Positions 8,532 through 13,944 of a DNA stretch of 16,086 bases are shown piece by piece (position 1 is the first letter of the stretch; the number at the start of each line of letters is the position of its first letter). The notes under the pieces are model-generated. The model worked only from the letters and a program-made list of their open reading frames with translations, was not told the DNA's origin and searched no databases. Origin of the DNA: a bacterium (GTDB taxonomy: Bacteria; Chloroflexota; Dormibacteria; UBA8260; Bog-877); contig JAKAWF010000055.1 in assembly GCA_021817025.1 (NCBI GenBank), positions 1 to 16,086 of the forward strand, written 5' to 3'. A program made the translations under genes and the position numbers.

Positions 8532-9121
8532 GCCGGAGATCCCACGATCCGGTCCAGCAGGATGGCATCCTGGGGGTCGAAGTCGGCCACCCGGACCGCC
8601 ACCCGCTCGTTCTGGGCGGTGGGAATGTTCTTGCCCACGTAGGTCGCGCGGAGTGGGAGCTCGCGGTGGCCGCGGTCGACCAGGACCAGCAGCTCGACGG
8701 CCCGGGGGCGGGCCAGCTCCGCCAGGGCTACCAGGGCCGCTCTGGCGGTGCGGCCGTGGTAGAACACATCGTCAACCAGAACCACGACGCGGTCCCGAAC
8801 CCCGTCCGCGGTCGCCGCCGGCAGGGGAAAGGCGACGAGCTCCCCCGATGGTGTGGCGAGGGCTGGTCGGACGCGGTCGTCCCGATAGGGGCCGACATCG
8901 AGGCTCACCCCCTCCCAGGTCCCTCCACCCTGCTCCGCGATCAGGCGGCGCAGCCGGTCGGCGAGGAAGACCCCTCTGGTGACGATGCCGCAGAGGGTCA
9001 CCCGGGCTGGGTCCGGGTGCCGCTCCTGCAATTCCCGCGCGAGCCTGAAGAGCAGCCGGTGTACCTGGGCTGAATCGGCAAGCAGTTGGCTGGACGGCGC
9101 GGCCAGGTGGCTGCCGCTCAC
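8528..9121 (-). CDS. pyrR: Bifunctional pyr operon RNA-binding regulator / uracil phosphoribosyltransferase
   Basis: PyrR senses UMP and binds a hairpin in pyr mRNA leaders; many members also convert uracil and PRPP to UMP. The 197-aa sequence has the PRPP loop VVVLVDDVFYHGRT (112-125), the GIVTRGVFLADRL segment (45-57) and the diagnostic DRGHRELPLRATYVGKNIPT (149-168). The GTG start at 9121 overlaps the pyrB stop as GTGA, so translation is likely coupled. In most bacteria with this gene pyrR comes first in the operon; here it is second, after pyrB, so PyrR is made from the message it should control. A close match to its RNA target lies in the pyrB leader (10129-10161). About 15 N-terminal residues precede the region normally conserved, so a slightly later start is possible. 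Confidence 0.94.
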   Translation of the reverse strand: MSGSHLAAPSSQLLADSAQVHRLLFRLARELQERHPDPARVTLCGIVTRGVFLADRLRRLIAEQGGGTWEGVSLDVGPYRDDRVRPALATPSGELVAFPLPAATADGVRDRVVVLVDDVFYHGRTARAALVALAELARPRAVELLVLVDRGHRELPLRATYVGKNIPTAQNERVAVRVADFDPQDAILLDRIVGSPA

Positions 9122-10065
9122 GCCGCCAGAACCAGGCTCAGCAAGGCCATCCGCACCGGGACCCCGTTGCCGGCCTGACGGAAGTAGGCGGCGCGAGGGT
9201 CGCTGTCCACCTCGGGATCAATCTCCCCGACCCGGGGCAGAGGGTGCATCACGATCGCCCCGGCGGGCAGCGACTGCATGACCTGGCTGGTGATCCTGAA
9301 CCGCTGCCGCTCGGCCTCGCCCTCGAGCCAGGGCTCGGAGAGCCGCTCGGTCTGGATCCTGGTCTGGTACACCACGTCGGCATCGGCAACGGCCTCCAGG
9401 AGGTCCTCGGAGTGGTCCACCCGCGCCCCTCTCCGGCGCAGGCTGGCGATGAGCTCCTCTCCCATTCGAACTCGTGCGGGCGCCACCAGAGTGAGCCGCA
9501 GGTCCCGATACATCGAGAGCAGCTGGGCCAAGGAGTGGACCGTACGGCCGTTGGCCAGGTCCCCCACCATGACCAGATGAAGGCCATCCAGGCGTCCCAG
9601 TTCCGACGATATGGTGTAGAGGTCGAGCAGCGCCTGGGTGGGATGCTCGCCGGGTCCGTCGCCGGCGTTGATGACCGGCACCGGGGAGACCGCGGCCGCA
9701 CGCGCCGCGGCGCCCTCCTCCGAGTGGCGGAGCACGATGCAATCGGCATAGCCGCCCACGATCCGCACCGTGTCCTCCAGGGTCTCGCCCTTGATCGCGG
9801 AGGAGAAGTCACGGGCGTTCTCGGTTCCCACCACCTGGCCGCCCAGGCGCAGCATCGCGGTCTCGAAACTGAGTCGGGTGCGCGTGCTGGGCTCGTAGAA
9901 GAGGGTGGCCATGATCCGGCCCCCGAGCGGTCCTTGGTGGTGGCGCTCCAGGCTCACCTCCATGGCCCTGGTGCGACGGAAGAGGTCCTCCACCAGGTAC
10001 GGATCGAACTGACTGGCTGAGATCACGTGTCGGAAGTCAGTCGCAACTTTCCCCTGCACCAGCAT
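9118..10065 (-). CDS. pyrB: Aspartate carbamoyltransferase catalytic subunit
   Basis: Transfers the carbamoyl group from carbamoyl phosphate to aspartate, the committed pathway step. The 315-aa product has the carbamoyl-phosphate motif EPSTRTR (58-64), SSAIKGETLEDT with Lys92, INAGDGPGEHPTQALLDLYT (132-151), GDLANGRTVHSL (168-179), QTRIQTER and MHPLPRVGEID, and ends in QAGNGVPVRMALL. The GRTVHSL and HPLPRVGEID forms resemble the E. coli/archaeal branch that can pair with PyrI, not the Bacillus/actinobacterial type; no pyrI is present here. The ATG at 10065 is chosen because GGGAGG lies 6 nt upstream and the protein then starts at the usual place; the frame stays open upstream but is antisense to the neighbouring gene. 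First gene of the operon, with a predicted PyrR-controlled leader. Confidence 0.96.
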   Translation of the reverse strand: MLVQGKVATDFRHVISASQFDPYLVEDLFRRTRAMEVSLERHHQGPLGGRIMATLFYEPSTRTRLSFETAMLRLGGQVVGTENARDFSSAIKGETLEDTVRIVGGYADCIVLRHSEEGAAARAAAVSPVPVINAGDGPGEHPTQALLDLYTISSELGRLDGLHLVMVGDLANGRTVHSLAQLLSMYRDLRLTLVAPARVRMGEELIASLRRRGARVDHSEDLLEAVADADVVYQTRIQTERLSEPWLEGEAERQRFRITSQVMQSLPAGAIVMHPLPRVGEIDPEVDSDPRAAYFRQAGNGVPVRMALLSLVLAA

Positions 10066-10071
10066 GGCCAG

Positions 10072-10088
10072 CCTCCCGTGAGGTCCAG
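10072..10088 (-). promoter_or_regulatory. Anti-PyrR segment and Shine-Dalgarno sequestering hairpin of pyrB
   Basis: The minus strand reads CTGGACC (10088-10082), which is exactly complementary over 7 bp to GGTCCAG in the PyrR hairpin loop (10150-10144). It overlaps a 4-bp hairpin, CCTC-ACGG-GAGG (10083-10072), whose 3' arm is the pyrB ribosome-binding site. The two pairings share C10082-C10083 and cannot coexist. I infer a switch in which PyrR binding frees CCTC to mask the ribosome site. The 4-bp masking stem is short, so its strength is uncertain. Confidence 0.5.
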
Positions 10089-10128
10089 TCGGGTGGCAAG
10101 GGGCGGTGGCGGGCAAGAACCTCCGATC

Positions 10129-10161
10129 ACCTTGTCGGCCTCGCTGGACCGGCTTCAAGGT
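10129..10161 (-). promoter_or_regulatory. PyrR-binding RNA hairpin in the pyrB leader
   Basis: The RNA on the minus strand contains GGUCCAGCGAGGCC (10150-10137), matching the known PyrR recognition consensus ARUCCNGNGAGGYU at all but the two outermost positions, which change together so the A-U closing pair becomes G-C. It folds as expected: an upper stem CGGUC/GGCCG, a six-base loop CAGCGA, a purine-rich asymmetric internal bulge (AAGC opposite A), and a perfect lower stem ACCUUG/CAAGGU. It lies about 65 nt upstream of the pyrB start, in the operon that encodes PyrR. No terminator with a U-run is visible between it and pyrB. Confidence 0.82.
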
Positions 10162-10167
10162 CGCGCT

Positions 10168-10186
10168 TGGCTCCAGTATAGAGCCA
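10168..10186 (-). promoter_or_regulatory. Probable pyrB operon -10 element inside a 6-7-6 dyad
   Basis: The minus strand has TATACT (10180-10175), the best -10 hexamer in the intergenic region; transcription would begin near 10168, giving a leader of about 100 nt that contains the whole PyrR hairpin. No convincing -35 is seen 17 nt upstream. The hexamer lies between the arms of a perfect dyad, TGGCTC and GAGCCA separated by 7 nt, which could be an operator that covers the promoter. The operator part is inference. Confidence 0.5.
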
Positions 10187-10222
10187 GCCCCAGCTCCTCC
10201 GCCCGGCTCGGGCCGGGCGTGC

Positions 10223-10248
10223 GCGCCAACTCTGGCGCCCTCTAAGCT
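10223..10248 (+). promoter_or_regulatory. Probable leaderless promoter of the S51 peptidase gene with adjacent dyad
   Basis: TAAGCT (10243-10248) fits the TANNNT -10 pattern and ends 6 nt before the GTG start, so transcription would begin at or next to the start codon, which also lacks a ribosome site. Just upstream is a perfect inverted repeat, GCGCCA-ACTC-TGGCGC (10223-10238), in the -35/spacer region. There is no clear -35 hexamer. Confidence 0.42.
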
Positions 10249-10254
10249 GGGTTC

Positions 10255-10995
10255 GTGGCAGCGGACGGACGCAGGCATGTCCTGGCGATCGGCGGGCTGG
10301 CCGCGAACCCTGCGGAAGGGCATCTGCCGCAGCTGGTTGAGTACGCGATCGCCCTGACCGGTAGCCCACGGCCCCGGCTTTGCATGCTGCCCACCGCCAA
10401 CGAGCCGGACTTGCGATGGGTGCTCGAGGCGCACCGGACGTTGGCTCAGACGGCCTGCGTCAGCAGCCACCTGACACTCTTCCCCCAGCCCAACGTGGCC
10501 GACCCAGCGACGCTGCTGTTGGCGCAGGACCTGATCCTGGTGGGGGGCGGCAGCGTCGCCAACATGATGGCGGTCTGGAGGGCCCATGGGCTGGACTCGG
10601 TGCTGCGCACCGCCTGGGAGCGGGGTATCGTGCTGGCGGGGGTTAGTGCCGGAGCGATTTGCTGGTTCGAGAGCGGCACCACTGATTCCTTTGGCCCTGA
10701 GCTGCAGCCCTTCCGAGGCGGCCTGGGCCTGCTCCCTGGCAGTTTCTCTCCCCACTACCGCTTCGAGCCGGGCCGGCGGCCCGCCTTTCAAAAGCTGGTA
10801 GCCGACAAGGCTCTCCCCGCCGGTCTCGCCGTTGACGATGGCGCCGCAGCCCACTTTGTCGACGACGAACTGGCCGAGGTGGTGGCCGAGGAGGTGGACG
10901 CAGGCGGCTACCGGGTCATTCCCGATGGCCACGGCGGCTGCTTGGAGACTCCGGTGCCGGCGCGGCTGCTGCCAGCACTCAGTCCCGAGCGCTAG
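10255..10995 (+). CDS. Peptidase S51 family protein (dipeptidase E / alpha-aspartyl dipeptidase-like)
   Basis: A 246-aa serine peptidase-like protein with the class I glutamine amidotransferase fold. The nucleophile elbow is GVSAGA with Ser131, preceded by LILVGGGSVANMMAVWRAHGL (93-113) and followed by WFESGTTDSFG and the GLGLLPGSFSPHY segment with His167. These match peptidase E homologues such as Bacillus YgaJ, which cleave dipeptides with N-terminal aspartate; cyanophycinase is a more distant relative. Its exact substrate is not certain. Liberated aspartate would be a substrate of the divergent pyrB, but that link is speculation. The GTG at 10255 has no ribosome site and lies 6 nt after a -10-like TAAGCT, suggesting a leaderless message. 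Its 3' end overlaps the convergent radical SAM gene by 17 bp. Confidence 0.85.
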   Translation: MAADGRRHVLAIGGLAANPAEGHLPQLVEYAIALTGSPRPRLCMLPTANEPDLRWVLEAHRTLAQTACVSSHLTLFPQPNVADPATLLLAQDLILVGGGSVANMMAVWRAHGLDSVLRTAWERGIVLAGVSAGAICWFESGTTDSFGPELQPFRGGLGLLPGSFSPHYRFEPGRRPAFQKLVADKALPAGLAVDDGAAAHFVDDELAEVVAEEVDAGGYRVIPDGHGGCLETPVPARLLPALSPER

Positions 10996-12901
10996 CGCCG
11001 GCGGGGGCTGTTTGGGATCCCACGGGTGAACTCTGGGGCCAGTCGTTGCGCCGTTCGCCGAGCTCGGGCAGGGACCTGACCTGCGCCACCGCGGTGTCGT
11101 AGTGACCCCGGAGCCGGGCCACCCCGTGCCCGCCCTCCCTCGGAAACGCCGCCAGCAGATGCCGGACCAGGAGCCGGCTCACCCGGAAGCCGGTCGCCGA
11201 ATGCCACTTCAGCTCCTGGCTGCCGTTCATGGTGGCGGTGTTGGCGGTCTCGGTCTTGGCCTTGAGGGCGCGCAGTTGGGCCGCTTGCTCCGGCGAGGGC
11301 AAGAGCAGGATCCGGTCCACCTCGGCCAGGACCTCGCGCGCCGCCTCCAGATGGGTGACCACGGTGCTGTGCGTGGCGGAGTCGATGAGCCCGGAGGCGA
11401 ACTTGAGCTCGTTGATCCCGGCCGCGACCCGGTAGGTGGTGTCCACGATCTGCTCTCTGGTCATCCAGTCGGTCTCGTAGGAGAGCATCTCCCGCCAGGT
11501 GGGGCCGAGCAGGGCTAGGCGGTGCTCCTCCAGGGTGGTGAAGCGGCGGTGGTAGCCGAGCTCGGGTTGCTCGAAGCCGCGGCTGCCCGGGTCCAGGAAC
11601 GGGCCCAGGGGAGCCACGTAGAACTGCAGCCGCTTGTCGGCGTGGAAGCGCTCCACCAAATGCCGGCAGTAGTCGACCGTGGTCAGGGCGTTGGCGGGGG
11701 TCTGGCGGGGCAGCCCCACCATGAAGAAGAGGTCCAGCTTCTCGCACCCCTGGTCGAGGGCGGCCGCGATCGTCTCCTCAACCTTGGCATTGGACACCGG
11801 GAACTTGCCGTTGACCTTGCGGATCTCGTAATCGGGCGACTCGATGGTTATCTCCAGGCTCCACCATGTGGTGGCCCTCCGAACCATCTCGAAGAAGTCG
11901 GGACCGGCAGGATAAAAGAGTTCGATGGTCAGCTCGTTGGGGATCTGGGCGGCCCGCACCAGCTCGAAGATGCGCTGGGCGCGCTTCACGCCGCCGACCC
12001 TGGGATCGTGGACCATGAAGATCGGGGCCCGCGAGAAGGTGGCTATCCGGCGCATGTCGGCGACCAGCTTCTCCGGCGACCGATAGGCGGCCCGGGCCCG
12101 GCCGGCCACAATCTGGTAGCCCGACCTGGAACCCCCGCAGATGGAGCAGTTGTAGGGGCAGCCGCGGGCGTTGAGCACCATGGTGCTCGGGTACTGGAGC
12201 CACTCCGCGTAGGGCACGAAGTCGGCCAGGCTGCGGTACTTGAAGACCGCATGGAGCATGAAGTCGTAGGCGGGGACGTCAATCCAGTCTAGGTCGGCTG
12301 GGACGAACGTGAGCGGGTTGACCACCACCTCGCCATCAGGTCGCTTCCAGGTCAGGTTTTGCACTCGCTCCAAGGCCGATCCCTCCCGCAGAGCCTGCAG
12401 CAGCTGGCGGCAGGGCTCCTCGGTCGAGTCGCCCCTCAGGACGAAATCGACGGCCGGGTTCGCGATCAGCTCCCGGTGAAAATAGCTGGCGGAGAGGCCG
12501 CCGAGCAACACCTTGGAGTCGGGATGCACCTGCTTGACCAGGTCGGCGATCCCCAGCGCCCCGTTGGCATGGGGGAGCCAGTGCAGATCGATGCCGAACA
12601 CTAGGGAGTGCAGCCTGCGGAGGTGGGCGGCGACGTCGTAGCTCGGCTCGCGCAACATCCGGTAGGCGATGTTGAGGATGCGGACGTTGTAGTGGTTGAG
12701 CTCCAGGTAGGCACCGATGCTAGTGAGCCCGATCGGGTACATCTCGAACTCATCGGTAGAAGGGATCACGTCCGCCAGGGGCCCCTGCAGGATGACCTCC
12801 TGGCGGAAGTCCCAGACCGAGGGCGCGTGGAGTAGGATCAGGTCCGGCTCGAACACCCGCCGCCAGGCCCTGGAAACGGCGCCACGTCGGATGGTTGGCA
12901 T
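10979..12901 (-). CDS. B12-binding-domain/radical SAM protein of unknown function
   Basis: A 640-aa protein with the architecture of cobalamin-dependent radical SAM enzymes. Residues about 20-170 form a Rossmann-like B12-binding-type domain (YPIGLTSIGAYLE; VFGIDLHWLPHANGALGIADLVKQ; KVLLGGLSASYF), although the classical DxHxxG motif is not evident. The radical SAM core follows with the [4Fe-4S] ligands Cys248, Cys252 and Cys255 in ARGCPYNCSICGG, and downstream strands FMVHDP, LTIELFYPA and LEITIESPDYEIRK. About 150 further residues carry a charged, helical tail. The opening segment SVWDFRQ...GPLADVIPST..FEMYPIG recalls the archaeal MJ_1487-like group of such proteins, a tentative assignment from memory. 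Substrate unknown; methylation or another radical rearrangement are options. The ATG at 12901 is the first plausible start, with only a weak GAGGT upstream. It stands alone on its strand. Confidence 0.85.
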   Translation of the reverse strand: MPTIRRGAVSRAWRRVFEPDLILLHAPSVWDFRQEVILQGPLADVIPSTDEFEMYPIGLTSIGAYLELNHYNVRILNIAYRMLREPSYDVAAHLRRLHSLVFGIDLHWLPHANGALGIADLVKQVHPDSKVLLGGLSASYFHRELIANPAVDFVLRGDSTEEPCRQLLQALREGSALERVQNLTWKRPDGEVVVNPLTFVPADLDWIDVPAYDFMLHAVFKYRSLADFVPYAEWLQYPSTMVLNARGCPYNCSICGGSRSGYQIVAGRARAAYRSPEKLVADMRRIATFSRAPIFMVHDPRVGGVKRAQRIFELVRAAQIPNELTIELFYPAGPDFFEMVRRATTWWSLEITIESPDYEIRKVNGKFPVSNAKVEETIAAALDQGCEKLDLFFMVGLPRQTPANALTTVDYCRHLVERFHADKRLQFYVAPLGPFLDPGSRGFEQPELGYHRRFTTLEEHRLALLGPTWREMLSYETDWMTREQIVDTTYRVAAGINELKFASGLIDSATHSTVVTHLEAAREVLAEVDRILLLPSPEQAAQLRALKAKTETANTATMNGSQELKWHSATGFRVSRLLVRHLLAAFPREGGHGVARLRGHYDTAVAQVRSLPELGERRNDWPQSSPVGSQTAPAGASARD

Positions 12902-13103
12902 CAGCTGTCTTGACCTCAGCAGTCAGCTACGGGTCGCGGTTCGGATGTCAGCTCTTGATTGTGTCACGGCCGGGCGCCCCAGCCCGCGCGTGAATCTGCC
13001 CGCTCTTGGCCCGTTGATAGCCACCTGGCAGGCGGGGACGGCGCTCTCCACGATGGGTTGGTGGTTGGTCGGGAAGAGGTGCAAGCTATCCGCGTCGTCG
13101 GCT

Positions 13104-13138
13104 CCGCCAGCTGGCTGGACCCGGCAGCCAGCTGGCGG
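13104..13138. repeat. 14-bp perfect inverted repeat with 7-nt loop
   Basis: CCGCCAGCTGGCTG (13104-13117) is followed after GACCCGG by its exact reverse complement (13125-13138). Each arm contains the 10-bp palindrome GCCAGCTGGC, so the site is also a tandem of two identical palindromes 21 bp apart (13106-13115 and 13127-13136), about two helical turns. It could be a stable RNA hairpin or a DNA operator bound by two dimers on one helix face. Confidence 0.75.
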
Positions 13139-13271
13139 GGGCGGGCTGGAGGGGAAGCTGAGCCGGCCCGTGGAGCGTCAGCACCGCAGCCCCATGCGGC
13201 CGCCAGCGGGCCCGAGGCGGCTTCGTCCGCCGGGAGCGCGCCAATGGCCGCGGTCCGCTCCGAACCAGAAC

Positions 13272-13299
13272 CGGGAGCTGGTGCGAACGCCAGCTCCCG
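13272..13299 (+). terminator. 10-bp GC hairpin followed by a short T-rich stretch
   Basis: CGGGAGCTGG and CCAGCTCCCG pair perfectly around an 8-nt loop. On the plus strand AGTCGTTTCCC follows, a poor T-tract; on the minus strand GGTTCTGGTTC follows. It looks like an intrinsic-type terminator with a weak tail, or a hairpin in the long leader of the SHOCT gene. No annotated gene ends directly before it, which leaves its purpose open. Confidence 0.4.
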
Positions 13300-13433
13300 A
13301 GTCGTTTCCCTGGCCTGCCCCGGGCGCAGAATCAGCGGATGGGCGCCATTGGGTTCCGGGCGACGGCGGGGCCGCCCTGGGGGTGGCCCGATGGCTGCCC
13401 CGTTCGCCAACCGAGCATGAGGTGATCTGAGCA

Positions 13434-13694
13434 ATGTATGGGTACGGTCCTTACGGATCTGGCGACTGGGTGGCGCTGATTGTGATGGCGGTCTTCATGG
13501 TGATCTTCCTGGTCCTTGTGGTCTGGGGCATCGTGGCCCTCAGCGGGCCGGGCCGGGGTCCCTGGCGGGGCCAGGGTGACCCCCAGGCCCCAGAGCAGAT
13601 CCTGGCCAGACGGCTGGCGATGGGCGAGATCGACGAGGAGGAGTACCAGCGCCGGCTGGCCGCCCTGAGGCGGGGGGGGCCACCGACCGCCTAG
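13434..13694 (+). CDS. Small SHOCT-domain membrane protein
   Basis: An 86-aa protein with a Gly/Tyr-rich start (MYGYGPYGSGDW), one strongly hydrophobic segment at about 12-36, a short Gly/Arg/Pro linker, and a C-terminal SHOCT motif at about 53-79: PEQILARRLAMGEIDEEEYQ and a following RLAAL. SHOCT domains are short helical hairpins that usually end membrane or secreted proteins and are thought to aid oligomerisation; the specific role is unknown. The ATG at 13434 has AGGTGAT with 7-nt spacing, a good ribosome site. It stands alone between the hairpin-rich region and the fusion gene downstream. The N terminus is outside or the helix anchors the cytosolic SHOCT domain; topology is not determined. 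Confidence 0.85.
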   Translation: MYGYGPYGSGDWVALIVMAVFMVIFLVLVVWGIVALSGPGRGPWRGQGDPQAPEQILARRLAMGEIDEEEYQRRLAALRRGGPPTA

Positions 13695-13850
13695 ATCCCG
13701 GCCCGGTTGCGCCGCAGCGGCGGCGGGGCCGCGCTGTCCGAGGCGGCCGGCTTGTCCGCTGGCACCCTCAGACGGCGCGGCAGCGACGCCGCGATGGGGC
13801 CGGCGCCGGCTGGTCCGAGGGAGCAAAACGAGCCCGGCCACGCCAGCAGC

Positions 13851-13944
13851 TAATCTGGGCCACATGGCTCGCCTCGGGATCGGTTCACTGCCGCCACATC
13901 CATCCATCCAGGTGGCGTTGGGGGCGGCTGAGTGCCCTCGCTAG
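13851..13944 (+). promoter_or_regulatory. Promoter-like element and overlapping 26-codon leader ORF before the fusion gene
   Basis: TAATCT (13851-13856) fits a -10 hexamer and ends 7 nt before an ATG at 13864, so a leaderless start there is plausible. The ATG opens a 26-codon frame that ends with TAG at 13942-13944, 10 nt inside the downstream fusion gene (GTG 13932), which suggests translational coupling or a leader peptide. The peptide starts MARLGIGSLPPHPS and resembles the first strand and helix of luciferase-like oxidoreductases, so a gene remnant is another option. Confidence 0.35.

Larger units (their letters stand above)
12902..13433. other. 530-bp intergenic region rich in inverted repeats
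   Basis: No convincing gene is present. Open frames exist on both strands, but their products are low-complexity Ala/Pro/Arg/Ser-rich shadows without any domain. The DNA holds a 14-bp perfect inverted repeat (13104-13138), a 10-bp one (13272-13299) and a smaller GGCGG/CCGCC hairpin (13216-13231). Near the left end TCAGC pentamers recur around the radical SAM start. The 5' region of the plus-strand SHOCT gene, a structured RNA, or transcription terminators are possible explanations. Confidence 0.5.

Noticed and set aside
10066..10932. Extension of the pyrB frame upstream to give a 604-aa protein
   Set aside because: The extra 289 residues are antisense to the S51 peptidase gene and low in protein-like character; the ATG at 10065 has a strong ribosome site and matches the normal PyrB start.
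13068..13120. Resemblance to a cobalamin riboswitch core: GGGAAG, then GGTGCAA, then TCCGCCAGCTG
   Set aside because: The spacing after GGTGCAA has extra bases, the CCCCGCCACTGT core is not preserved, and the 3' B12-box is not found. The downstream gene is not a B12 target. A covariance-model search would settle it.
12717..13434. Open frames in the intergenic region (plus strand 12717-13430 and 12959-13420; minus strand 12964-13434)
   Set aside because: Products are Ala/Pro/Arg/Ser-rich, show no family resemblance, overlap one another or the radical SAM gene, and run through the inverted repeats.
13695..13850. GC palindromes such as GCCGGCGCCGGC at 13799-13810 considered as a terminator or operator after the SHOCT gene
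   Set aside because: Simple GC/CG-rich self-complementary strings arise readily here and no T-tract follows. I see nothing firm in this stretch.
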